Source: Lytechinus variegatus (taxonomy: Eukaryota > Echinodermata > Echinoidea > Temnopleuroida > Toxopneustidae). Taken from it: DNA of 64,000 bases. The position numbers were made by a program, and so were the translations under genes. The notes beneath the pieces were generated by a model. It was given only the letters and a program-made list of their open reading frames with translations. It was not told the DNA's origin and did not search any database. The stretch covers positions 57,117,048-57,181,047 of the forward strand of contig NC_054741.1 of NCBI RefSeq assembly GCF_018143015.1. The letters run 5' to 3'. Positions 15,201 to 23,800 of the stretch are shown one piece after another; the first letter of the stretch is position 1; each line of letters begins with the position of its first letter.

Positions 15201-15991
15201 AAAAAATTAGCATAAAATTTGTAAAAAGAAATAACCCCTTTTCTCAAATTTCAAGCAATAAGTTGTCATTGACATTGAAATTGATAACTCCTTTTCTCAA
15301 ATTTCAACCAATAAATTGTCATTGACATTGCAATTGATTAATCAATTGCAATGTCAATGACAATTTATTGCTTGAATTTGAATTTGAGAAAAGGGGTTAT
15401 TTTTGACAAATTTTATGCTAATTTTTTTTTGTAAAGTAGAAGTCTCTGTGTCTTAACAAAGAGACCCATAGTCAACGGTCTCATTCTCATCTTTTTGGAC
15501 TTGCATTATTTTTGCAACATAAAAGTTCGATTGACATTTCATGTTTTTTTAGAATCAGAAAATGTTTAAATTTAGGCCTGCTCTTTGCTAGTTCAAACAT
15601 TAGGCTTTCTTATTCTCCAAGCATTTAAAGATTATGTAATGTTGCCGTTAGTGTGTCTACATTACAGACCAAAAATGGCAAAATAATGCTGCTGTGACAA
15701 GGGTGTGTGCGTCACAGGACGCACTACTACTACCAGCGCATGAAAACTTGTACGTACACATAGCACATGTCATTAGCACAATTCTGTGATACAATCATAC
15801 GAATCACACAGGAGCTAAATTCCCGATCCCCGGGTACGGCATATGTATGCGCATGATGGGAGTGGGAAGACTGGACAGAGTCAGAGGTGCTCCCGTGATA
15901 TTTCAAAATAATTGACAAGAGGTTACTCCATTAACTCACCTTCGATATCCATGTGGCGAGCTGGAAAAGTATTTTGATCGTGACTGGACAT
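1..15991 (-). CDS. RABEP1: Rabaptin-type Rab GTPase effector, N-terminal ten coding exons (gene continues past the left edge)
   Basis: Ten exons on the minus strand join in one frame: 15991-15940, 12607-12470, 8807-8634, 6010-5884, 5455-5284, 4217-4095, 3169-3077, 2279-2144, 1163-913, 291-1. All junctions are AG/GT and every phase matches, giving 519 codons in the window. Human rabaptin-5 is about 860 residues, so roughly 60% is here. Recognisable blocks are QKRAKFKELYLSRE (exon 2), KWTDEVASLQQ (exon 3), ARTDLELYVAVL (exon 8) and TWQMANDQFLESQRL (exon 9), all close to rabaptin-5. The protein is mostly coiled coil, broken by a Ser/Thr/Pro-rich linker in exon 5 and an acidic, unstructured stretch in exon 10. 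Rabaptins are cytosolic effectors of Rab5/Rab4 that partner rabex-5 in early endosome fusion and recycling. The Rab5/rabex-binding C terminus is not in the window. RABEP1 and RABEP2 cannot be told apart here; a single invertebrate orthologue is likely. Introns hold MITEs and no other gene that I can see. Confidence 0.93.
913..1163 (-). CDS. RABEP1: Rabaptin exon 9
   Basis: 251 nt, acceptor ttctag, donor gtaagg, ending in phase 0. It encodes EQEKQAHSQLQQTWQMANDQ and then FLESQRLQMMDMRRMESVL, the most conserved rabaptin block seen here (about residues 339-380). A basic/acidic stretch with KKDQEREEQEKK follows. The first ~75 nt and the adjoining intron are repeated four more times just upstream (see 1083-1801). 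Confidence 0.96.
1083..1801 (-). repeat. Five tandem ~142-146 bp units copying the 5' half of rabaptin exon 9 plus its acceptor
   Basis: Units begin near 1083, 1225, 1367, 1511 and 1657. On the minus strand each contains a polypyrimidine/TAG acceptor, the codons for QEKQAHSQL and the start of the WQMANDQ block, then diverges. Only the first unit (1083-1224) is the working exon edge. The second keeps the exon frame for a while before a stop. The third to fifth have an extra base after the QL codons that shifts the frame. They are decayed partial-exon duplicates lying in intron 8. Confidence 0.88.
2144..2279 (-). CDS. RABEP1: Rabaptin exon 8
   Basis: 136 nt, acceptor ctgcag, donor gtaag. It encodes IKDLNKVLETEKAARTDLEL and then YVAVLGKQKQVMQDEGDEM. 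This matches SCRTDLEMYVAVLNTQKSVLQED of human rabaptin-5. Confidence 0.94.
3077..3169 (-). CDS. RABEP1: Rabaptin exon 7
   Basis: 93 nt, 31 codons in phase 0, acceptor atacag, donor gtaag. It encodes KAIGSKDFSDAVPSADD and then DDINILNEK, a short acidic break before the coiled coil resumes. Confidence 0.87.
4095..4217 (-). CDS. RABEP1: Rabaptin exon 6
   Basis: 123 nt, exactly 41 codons in phase 0. It encodes AQKDTELLRAVVVPLENEIE and then SLKQKLSDVHSDNRL. This matches the EKLRSVVMPMEKEIAALKDKL region of rabaptin-5. Confidence 0.92.
5284..5455 (-). CDS. RABEP1: Rabaptin exon 5 (Ser/Thr/Pro-rich linker)
   Basis: 172 nt, acceptor tttgtag, donor gtaata. The product is low-complexity and polar, with SLTSATTSPSPTREEK and LPQTPSSPSASDN. 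It contains several SP/TP sites and no coiled coil until the final NLEQSMLK. Vertebrate rabaptins lack an obvious counterpart as far as I recall, so it may be a lineage-specific linker. Confidence 0.88.
5884..6010 (-). CDS. RABEP1: Rabaptin exon 4
   Basis: 127 nt, acceptor tttgtag, donor gtaagt. It encodes TAAITAEETAMTYLMERDKL and then NEKLTQELQEISQ, a heptad-patterned coiled coil. Two trailing bases join the first base of exon 5 to make Lys. Confidence 0.9.
8376..8534. repeat. Short palindromic MITE-like repeat
   Basis: The left end GGGGCCTGTTGCTAAAAGAA and a degraded inverted match at the right (AATTCTTTTTTAAACAAGCC) bracket ~160 bp. It has no coding capacity and lies in rabaptin intron 2. 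The same GGGGCC..TGCAACAGGCCCC type of end recurs at 11951-12100. Confidence 0.45.
8634..8807 (-). CDS. RABEP1: Rabaptin exon 3
   Basis: 174 nt, acceptor tttcag, donor gtaagt. It encodes a charged coiled coil (ELIKEVDNVREEKDRLSEEL) ending in KQKWTDEVASLQQIVS, which corresponds to the RQWREEVASLQAV stretch of rabaptin-5. Phases fit exon 2 and exon 4. Confidence 0.93.
9121..10652. mobile_element. Harbinger-like non-autonomous DNA transposon (TAA target duplication)
   Basis: The ends are GGCCAAGTAAAAAAAG...GTAGTTGATC and its inverse over about 30 bp. The element is flanked on both sides by TAA (9118-9120 and 10653-10655). Three-base TWA duplications are typical of PIF/Harbinger. The 1,532-bp interior is AT-rich with repeated ATTTACTATTTT-type tracts near both ends. 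A 170-codon minus-strand frame at 9277-9789 shows no transposase or DDE signature. I read the element as non-autonomous. It sits in rabaptin intron 2. Confidence 0.65.
10970..11335. repeat. Degenerate 'TTGGTCTAAT' minisatellite that switches strand in mid-array
   Basis: Short units of the form TTGGTCnAATAnCCA occur from about 10970 to 11160. After ~11160 the inverse form ATTAGACnAAATGG takes over. The array is therefore a large imperfect inverted repeat. The same unit family is found at 48160-48418 and 50101-50225. Confidence 0.65.
11951..12100. repeat. Short palindromic MITE (GGGGCC..GGCCCC ends)
   Basis: Starts CAGGGGCCCACTGAAGAAAG and ends TTTTTCTGCAACAGGCCCC; the interior is ~150 bp with partial inverted matches. 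Non-coding, in rabaptin intron 2. Confidence 0.45.
12470..12607 (-). CDS. RABEP1: Rabaptin exon 2
   Basis: 138 nt between a ttccag acceptor and a gtaag donor. It encodes EVLSVQQRVGDLESS and then QKRAKFKELYLSRE, nearly identical to the human N-terminal segment QKRAKFKELYLAKE. It starts with two bases completing a codon and ends with one base. Confidence 0.92.
12928..13479. mobile_element. ~550-bp palindromic MITE with TTAA-type right flank
   Basis: The left end AAAGGGATGGTCTGGACTGA pairs with the right end, whose inverse reads AAAGGGGTGGTCCGGGCTAA. Inverted similarity continues inward, including the block with GTGGGCTGATGATGTTACAT and its mate with GACATCATCAGCCCACC. The arms are therefore ~200 bp. 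TTAA lies at the right edge and a degraded form at the left. Located in rabaptin intron 1. Confidence 0.65.
14640..15052. repeat. MITE-like repeat ending GGTGGACTTGTCCTTTAA
   Basis: The right end at ~15033-15052 is GGTGGACTTGTCCTTTAA. Internal inverted blocks with CTCACTATTTCTTTTG (~14648) and CAAAAGAAATAGTGAGTG (~14838) form a stem. A fragment of the same family with the opposite end (TTTAAAGGTCAAGTCCAT) occurs near 7725. Non-coding, in rabaptin intron 1. Confidence 0.5.
15185..15444. repeat. Large inverted repeat with a perfect 62-bp palindrome at its centre
   Basis: Outer ends GACTTCTACTTTAC and GTAAAGTAGAAGTC pair. The centre at 15309-15370 is a perfect palindrome. The left arm carries one additional tandem copy of the TTTTCTCAAATTTCAA...ATTGTCATTGACATTG block, so the arms differ in length. 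Located in rabaptin intron 1. Confidence 0.85.
15940..15991 (-). CDS. RABEP1: Rabaptin exon 1 (start codon exon)
   Basis: Two in-frame ATGs are possible: the first at 15991 and a second at 15952 (MDIEG). The first gives a 13-residue longer start (MSSHDQNTF...). I use the first AUG, which has G at -3; the second has G at +4. The donor is GAAG|gtgag at 15940/15939. The last base joins the two leading bases of exon 2 to make Gly, followed by EVLSVQQRV, which matches the start of the rabaptin coiled coil. Confidence 0.75.
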
Positions 15992-16149
15992 TGCAACAAC
16001 AGCTACGTTGTACACGACGAGACTCTAAAAAAGAAAATTTGATCACTCCCTTTTTGTCCATCCGGAGTACCGTACCGATAGTCGATACGATACACGAATA
16101 GATAGCGAATGGATAAATCTATGCAGTGCAGTGCTAACTGCCAATTTAT

Positions 16150-16424
16150 TACACTGCAAAAACTCCGGTGTTGATTTAACATCAGCCCGGAATCTATATA
16201 CGTCCACACCAGAGATTATTGAAACAACGCCAGTTTAGAACCAAACCGATGCTGTTTTGATACTAATTGGTGTTGTACAAACGAAACTGGTTTTGTTGAA
16301 CACTTTTATGGTGTGGACATTCCGGGCTGGTGTTAAATCAACACCAGAACTTTTGCAGTGTACTACTACATTTATAGTATCATCCGGGCTGGTGTTAAAT
16401 CAACACCAGAACTTTTGCAGTGTA
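16150..16424. mobile_element. Palindromic MITE with TACACTGCAAAA ends and a duplicated right end
   Basis: The element at 16150-16362 has ends TACACTGCAAAAACTCCGG and its inverse. The inner arms both read through GGTGTTGATTTAACA- and GTGTGGAC-type blocks. A second copy of only the right end (CCGGGCTGGTGTTAAATCAA to GCAGTGTA) follows at 16383-16424. It lies just upstream of the rabaptin 5' end and could overlap its promoter. Confidence 0.65.
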
Positions 16425-16937
16425 CTAGTACATTTTTAGTATCATAAATATCAGAATTTCAGATACATACAAGATATATTCTATTTCTATATCATTTGAA
16501 GTAAAAACTTAAACTAATGTAATAAATTTTCAAAGAAGTTGGTAAATCTTTGATCACTAGCACAAGTTAAATTATTGACTTAGGAGTTTTTCGCAATTGT
16601 ACGTTGCAGTGAATGAAATCCATGTCATCACCAAATTTCGTATAAAGCTACTTCAGCACCTAAATATCGAAAATATGCAAAAATTAATATGGGTTGATGT
16701 GCTTGATTATTTTCTAGTGATGAGCCTTGAAGTTTTTTTCCATTTGAAAGGTCTCGAGATATACGCAATTAAAAATAAATTTACCACAACAAGAACACAG
16801 CGTTGAGTTTAAACTCGCGATCCGTATTACTCAGTCAAAATCTAACATGAACACTGTAATTCGGAATTCTATAGAATAGAATCCACTCATACTGCTATTC
16901 GTTTGGGCTTCAAAGAGTATAGCAGCACTTATATAGC

Positions 16938-18091
16938 CAGTGGTGTAACTACGGGGGGCATGGATGGGCACATGCCCCCACCCCCATCGGATGCCAACCC
17001 CCCCCCCAAAAAAAAAAAAAAAAAAAAAAAAAAACGGGGGAAAGGAGAAAAAGATGGAGAAAGAAAGAGAAACGTAGTGGGGAAGAAGAAATTATTGTAT
17101 TTTTGTTGTGTTATATCAAATTATATATATTACATCATATTACATAAGAATTTTTTTTTTCGTAAATTTATGAAACAAAATTGGCTTAGGGCGTATAGCA
17201 GTATAGAGGGCTAATGTGTTTATGATTTCTGGTGCTTGCATTGTCTGAGTAATGAGATATATAATCCTGTTGTACTAAAACATCCCGTTTTCAAGTCAAT
17301 ATACACCAAATACATTTCCTCGCACTATGAGTATTAAATGTTTTATGTAGTGACATATGTTTTTTAATGACTATTTCATGATTGCCCCCTTTTAAGGTCT
17401 GAATATCAAACATTTCCTGTCCGTATTTGCGTTCGCATTAGTGGATTGGCGAGATGTCTGCTCTTCATATAAAAAAGATCAGCTCGCGCTCGCATCATTT
17501 GATTAGTGAAATACGTATGGTGTTAGTGAATTCCTCCTACAAACGAGCCTTAGAATGCCCCTCTTCAGGTCTGAATTTCAAAAATTTTCAGCTCGCTCTT
17601 CTCGCTCGCAATATTTGATTAGTCAGATATGTATCATATTCATGATTACAATGACTACAAAGGTGTTTCATGGGTTAGGTGTAATTCTAACAAATTCAGC
17701 AAGCGCTTGCAAGGCGCTCGCATTAGAGATGACTATGGTGCGATATGCTCTTTATGAAGCCCCTAAAACATGCAGTCCTTAAAATATCCCTTTTCGGGTA
17801 AATATATACAAAAAACAATCCAGCTTGCGCTTCGCGCTCGCATTGTTTGTTTGGTGAGAGAGGTAAGTATCATGATTACAAAAATTTGGTTATGATATCC
17901 TTTATTAGGTCTGAATATCAAAAATTATTTGATAAATGAGATACATTTCCGTCTAATGGCACCGTCCTTAAAATGTCTCTATTAGGTCAATATACCTGGC
18001 AAATTAGCTCACTTCGCGCGCCCACTAAGTGACTCAACATTTTATGCTGGTGCCCCCCCCCCCCAATGCCATGACCCACGGTACGCCACTG
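16938..18091. mobile_element. hAT-like non-autonomous element, CAGTGGYGTA ends
   Basis: Left end CAGTGGTGTAACTACGGGGG; right end, read inverted, CAGTGGCGTACCGTGGGTCA. Imperfect 8-bp flanks (tatatagc / cttatagc) fit a hAT-type duplication. The interior contains G/C and A homopolymers near the left end and several copies of a block with GCTCGCATnATTTGATTAGT. No transposase is visible. Confidence 0.55.
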
Positions 18092-18099
18092 CTTATAGC

Positions 18100-19790
18100 T
18101 TCAATTAAAAAAATAAGGTGTGAAAGACGACAAGATTTAAACTTGCAGTACTTTATTAAATCTTATCATCATTTTCACCAAACTTCAACCATGGTTATGT
18201 AGACTTGGTAGATAAGGGTATACTAAAAAGATGTGAACATTAACAATTGGGGGTTCATGTGCTTGTATTCAAACTACCGGCACTTTTATTGAAGCAATTG
18301 TGCTTCAGAACACAAAACAGCGGCGTCAACTTGAAAGGCTTGTATCCGAGATAAAGAGAAATTCTGCATCGCTATCCCATTTACCAAACTCGACTGCCTC
18401 ATATTCGTCATATTCAGCACTGCATGCAGAGTAAAGTCCCGGAGTGAAGTAGGGGCTATTGTGAATTGACGTAGAAAAAAATTGGTCCACTATTTTTAGC
18501 TAATAGCTTCATAAAATAACACATTAAGATTTGTTGCAGAATTTTTTAAGTAATTTTGCTCCAACAAAACTAAATTACTGATACTTTTAAAACAAGCACA
18601 TGAACCCCCTATTTTTTAATGTTCACACATCTTTAGTATAGCTTCCTCTACAATCATCCGACATTAATTTGGTGAAAATGACATGGGTATTGAATAAATT
18701 GCAGTATTCATTGTACGTCTTATTTTTTTCCAAATGCATTCAGAATATCCTAGATGTTTTGCCTTCTTTCACACCTCATTTTCAAGATGTAAGATGGACG
18801 GTGGTGATACTGTTTAAAGAGCAAACGAATAGCAATATGAGTGAAAAACTAGTATGTCATTTTGAAATATAATATAAGATTTGGTCACGGTGGAACTTAG
18901 ATGGATTTTGACTGAGCAATAGAGGCATAAGCTCAACGTTGTGATCTCGAGGGGTCTGAAAATACAGAGACCTTTCAAACAGGTGAACTACAAAGCTCGA
19001 AATAGAAAACAGTCAAGCACATGAACCCATTTTTTTTTTTTGGGGGGGGCATATTTAGAATATCTAGCTGCAAAAGTAACTGAGTGCAAAATTTGGTGAA
19101 AATGACTTGGATTTCATTTTAACAGTGAAACATCCTGCATGGGTTCATAGAGATTTCCCATACATAGGGCCTAATGATAATAGTAATAATATAGTGTTAT
19201 TGTTGCTGTTTGAGCTTTACGGCGTTCATTATTTTTATCATTTTAAAAATGAATTTTCCCTATTCCCCACTCAACTCTATTTCTTGGTCACATTGTTATA
19301 GCAGACTAAAGGATGATAATTATTCCTCTGTCTCAAATGCTCCTCCTTGCTTCCATTGCTTCAATGATTGTTTCTATTTATATCTAAATGTGAATTAATG
19401 AAATTTAAATCCATTCTAACATGTTTAATGTTAAATGATAATCATTGTAAACTACATCATCAACCGGTGATGAAATAACCTTTTGGCTATCCCTATATAG
19501 CTTCCCACGAGAGTTGAATGGTCTTTTAATATGAATTTGTTATTTCTTTGCCAGAAATTAAATAAATGAATAAGAAAGAATATTGGTTTGGGTAGACCTA
19601 AAGTTATTTTCAAGTAAAAAAAAAATAAAAGAGAGGCATAACACCCTTCAGTTGGTATCAGGCGTGGATCTTTTTTATTTATTTTTAAAAGTTATTCGGA
19701 ACCGTATATTCCGAACTTATTTGATCGGTGGAATATAAAGAAATTCAGCTCGCAATTAACGCTTGCATTTACTTTTTAGTTATATACCTA
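18100..19790. other. Intergenic repeats, no gene seen
   Basis: Inverted similarity links ~18165-18275 (GGGGGTTCATGTGCTTGT) to ~18590-18700 (ACAAGCACATGAACCCCC), with a third partial copy near 19010-19110. The rest is AT-rich sequence with only short frames and no recognisable domain. Confidence 0.5.
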
Positions 19791-19798
19791 TCCTGGTT

Positions 19799-20073
19799 CA
19801 CTAGCGTACCTAACAGGGGGGGCAGACTGCCCCCCCCCCCTCCCCTGACGAGTCACAACTGATCCATTTATAATGTAAAAATGCAATGAAAACATACCTG
19901 TGCCCCCTCTTTTGAACCTGAAGACCTTTTTTTTTGCTTGTCAATTTTTTCGGGAAAGAAATCCTTTACTTTTGTTGAAGAACTTTTTTTTCTTTTTGCT
20001 TGTCAAATTTTTCGAGGACAAAATCTCCTCCAGAAAGTTTGCCCCCCCTTGGAAAATCCTAGTTACGCCACTG
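19799..20073. mobile_element. 275-bp hAT-like MITE with 8-bp target duplication
   Basis: Begins CACTAGCGTACC and ends GTTACGCCACTG. Flanks are tcctggtt (19791-19798) and tcccggtt (20074-20081), one mismatch. The interior has C- and T-rich runs and two TTTTTGCTTGTCAA motifs shared with the insert at 29259-29573. It is inserted into a repeat of the GCTCGCATTATTTGAT type also seen inside 16938-18091. Confidence 0.65.
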
Positions 20074-20238
20074 TCCCGGTTACAAAAAGAAACTTCTCAT
20101 AGTGTCGAGTTATTGTGCTCGCATTATTTGATTGGTGAGATATGTATCCTTTTCATTAATCATGGAAAACAGTCCGACAGGTCCCTTTTCACAATTTTGA
20201 ATTAAGGTGTTTCATATAAATGTAAACGCTCTCACATT

Positions 20239-20352
20239 CAATGTTTCCGAGGTTTGCACAGAGACTTCTTTCTCACATTTTTTTATCATATAATGTAATA
20301 AAAAAAATATGACAAATAAGTCCATGTGCAAACCTCGGAAACATTGAACGTT
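20239..20352. repeat. Conserved hairpin repeat (also 28186-28290 and 32925-33031)
   Basis: Arms containing TTTCCGAGGTTTGCACA and TGTGCAAACCTCGGAAA flank a short AT-rich loop; the stem is about 30 bp. The same hairpin lies at the left edge of each ~4.7-kb array unit, so it marks the unit boundary. Confidence 0.7.
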
Positions 20353-20744
20353 TATATTTTTATGAAACACCTTAAATCAAAATTGTTTTATAAACTGTCA
20401 GATGTCTCTTTTACAATAACACGTTTTGACCATGATTTACTATTGATCACACCATTCAAAGCGCCCTCTGATATGGATTGTTTGGAATTCATACAGTTTT
20501 GTCATGCTTGTGATCCAAAAACACAAGACAATTTTGTCGTACAAAAGCCTCCCGCCGTTATGATTTTTACGGTATATGTTCTTCTCTCGAAAAGATAGAA
20601 TTAAAGGGGTAATCCAGGCTGAAGTATTACGATTTGAACAGATAAAGAATATCAGACAAACAATACAAGGAAGAATCGGACAAGGGCTGACGAATGACAT
20701 TGATACATTTGTTGAGCGTTCTATTTCATGTAGTATTGTTTTAT

Positions 20745-21405
20745 GATATTTTATTACTTCCTCTTAATATGATTTTACAATTTCAAAAATCACAAAACAA
20801 TATATTCACAAAGTATCGCATATAGAAAACAAATAAGAGCATATAAATTCATATCAAAATTATCTAAAAACAATACAACAGTATAATTTCTTCAAAATAT
20901 TAACACGAAAATATTTTTATGTCAAAATGTATAACTTTTTTTAAAGTGCATGATATAAAAACAAACAAACAAAAAACTGCGGCAATACTTATATCAAATC
21001 AAATTATGACTTTTTTCATGAAACTCTTTATGATCCTCAAGAGGAAGGTTAAAAATTATATTTTTGTTTTAAATAATGTTTTATTTCTTCCTCGTAATAT
21101 GATTTTACAATTCCAAATATCGCGAAACAAGTTAATCACAAAAACAAAAACAAATAAGAGCATATAAATTCATATCAAACTTATCTCAAATCAATATAAC
21201 TACACTAATTTCTTCAAAACATTAAGTTTTAACCCGAATATATATGTTTTTGTTTTGTGTGAAACTCTTATAACTTTTCCCAAAAAAAGTACATAACGTA
21301 GAATAAAATTATTTCAATATTTATATCATGTTAATATCTAAATTATGTCAAATCAAATAAACTACTTTTTCATGAAACTCTATGATCCTTAAGAGGAAGG
21401 TTACA
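20745..21405. repeat. Two tandem ~330-bp AT-rich repeats
   Basis: Blocks with AATATGATTTTACAATT, AAATAAGAGCATATAAATTC and CATGAAACTCTnTATGATCC recur in the same order at ~20755/~21095, ~20830/~21145 and ~21015/~21370. Non-coding. Confidence 0.65.
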
Positions 21406-21479
21406 TATATACATCTTTCACTCACCCACGCACCTCACACTCCCTACCACACACACATACCACCCCAAAACACCAACCT

Positions 21480-22562
21480 TAATATTTCTCACCATACAGC
21501 AGCCTTTTAATCCACATGATTCTCTGAGTTTTAATGAAAACTTCATAATTAGCTACTTTGAGTCCCCCTGCACAATAATCTTGATATATAATTTTCCGTT
21601 TTATTCTGTAATTTACACCCCAAATGAAATTAAAAGAATTTTTTCAATTTCTTTAAAGATATTTCGAGGAACTGAAATAAGAGAAGAAACATAATTTAAT
21701 TTTGAAAATACATGCACTTTTAACAATCTTATTCTACCAAACATTGTCAGATCTCGTTGCTTTCACCATCCAATTAATCTTTTGATTATACTCAAAATAT
21801 TCTTATAATTTAAGTCATCTTCTTTTTTTTGGAGTCTCGTGAAAAATATACCCTTAAAATTTATTATTGCATTCTATGTCCAAACAGAGGTAAAACCGGC
21901 CTATCACATTCTTCCCCCAACCACATAAAATTTGTCTTATCCATGTTTATTTTTAAACCACTCAATTTCTCAAACTGTCCGAAGACTTTCTTCACCCTAT
22001 TAACTGAGTACGTGTCTTTTAGACACAATGTACAATCATGTTTTATTTTTCTTTCACCAAATCCAATCCCTTCAATACCCGGATCATTTCGAATAAAATT
22101 AGTAAGTAATTCAATAACTATACATAATAAATAAATAAATAAGGAGAGAGGGGATCTGCTTGTCTTACTCCTCTTTTAACCTCAAAATATCGAGTTGAGT
22201 GTCCCCCATTTATCACACAGCTACTAGCATCATTATAAAGAATTATAAGCCAAGAGCACAATACATTACCAAATCCAAAATATTCAAATGCTTTAAATAG
22301 AAGTCTACGTGACATACAATCAAATGCTTTTCGAAATCTACAGCAATTACAAATCCTACTGGCTGATATAAGGATTGAATTCCTTGAATTCCATTGTGAA
22401 AATTAGTAACCAAATGATGTTCTAAGTCTTTAACATCCTTTTCTAATTTTTCAACGTTTGCTTTTCTAATTGCTGCTTTTTTATGAGAGAATTTCATAAT
22501 ATATTTTGTAAGTTTCATTTGGAAAAATCCCAAAATTTAATTTTACGATTTATTTGGTCTCA
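21480..22562 (-). mobile_element. L1-like LINE ORF2 fragment, inverted 5' part
   Basis: Reading leftward, the frames (with shifts) give the pre-RT segment MKLTKYIMKFSHKKAAIRKA, then the RT core with RRLLFKAFEYFGFG, VKRGVRQADPLSPYLF, then RDLTMFGRIRLLKV and the post-RT block YCAGGLKVANYEVFIKTQR. This is the order of an L1/Tx1-like ORF2. It is broken by several frameshifts and stops. It faces away from the 3' part at 22726-23800, as expected of a 5'-inverted insertion. Confidence 0.8.
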
Positions 22563-22725
22563 CCAGGTTCCCTCTATTTCAGAAACCTCAATTTTTATCC
22601 CTTCTACCAATTCATGCTCCCCTCCCCGTTCGCGTCTCCCTCTCTCGTTCCCTTTCCTTCTTTTCTTTTCTCTGCCCTTTCCTTTGTATTGCTTATTGTA
22701 TTGTATTTTTGTCTATAAGCGTATC

Positions 22726-23800
22726 ATGCCTGTGATTCATGGGCTGAACTTCACTATCTTAATATATTCGAAGTAACTCAATTTGAAAATGAAATCATAT
22801 GGAATAATTCAAATATAAAACATGAAAACAAGTTACTGTATTTCAGAAAATGGTACGATAAGGGTATAGTTAAAGTACACCATTTAATTGAAAATGGTTC
22901 ATGGAAAAACTCCGAAAGTATTACAGACTTACTGTCGATGAATTCTCTTTGTATCTTATTTCAATATGCTAAAATTAAAACTGCTTTTCCAAAATGTTGG
23001 TTCGATAAATTGAACACTGCTCAGCTTGAAAATCACCATGATCAACCAACGCAAAACGACAAATTTATTCAAATTAAACCTGGTGACTCAATTGACATTA
23101 CAATATCAAAAACAAAGCAATTCTACACATATTTTGTAGATATAAAAAAGAATTTACACCCAACGGTGTTATATTTTTGGCAAGACAGTCTATCACTTGC
23201 AGAAGATTATGATTGGAGTAAATTGCTAAAATTTAAGTTTGGAAAATTATTTAATAACAGAGTTAAACAATATAATTTCAAATTGCTGCATCGGATTTTG
23301 CCGTACAAAGAGAATTTAGTTCGATGGAATATCACATCAGACATGACTTGTAACCATTGTAAACAAATTGAAACTTTAGATCATGTTTTGTTGTATTGTC
23401 CACATGTGAATTTATTTTGGCAAAAACTACGGTATTTTATCAAGATCCAGTTTAATGTCAATATTCGGATTAATGAGAAAACACTATTGATTGGCCACGA
23501 TGTTGAAAATGAAAACATGGCTTTTCTTAATGTAATTTTGGTTTTCGCACAATATACGATTTATAGAGTCTATATATTGGCTCAGTTCACTTCAAAAAAA
23601 TTCAGTTATTTTTCTATGTTGTCAGATTTCAAGAGAGAATTAGTCATTAATTTAAGATTTCTTGAAAAGAGTAATGAGATAAAACTAACAGAAAAACAGT
23701 ACAACGAAATCAAAAGCCTGTGAAATGTGAAACTAATTATATATATATCGTTTGTGTTTTGTTTATTGATTTCAATGTAAAAGAGTAACAATATAAAAAA
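22726..23800 (+). mobile_element. L1-like LINE ORF2 C-terminal part and 3' end
   Basis: An open frame from ~22726 to the stop at 23723 encodes the ORF2 C-terminal region: SWAELHYLNIFEVTQFENEI, then IIWNNSNIKHENK, KWYDKGIVKVHHLIENGSW and the zinc knuckle CNHCKQIETLDHVLLYC (about 23350-23400). It is unusually open for a dead copy. A short A-rich tail follows at ~23795. The C-rich stretch at 22565-22725 between the two halves is unassigned. Confidence 0.82.
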
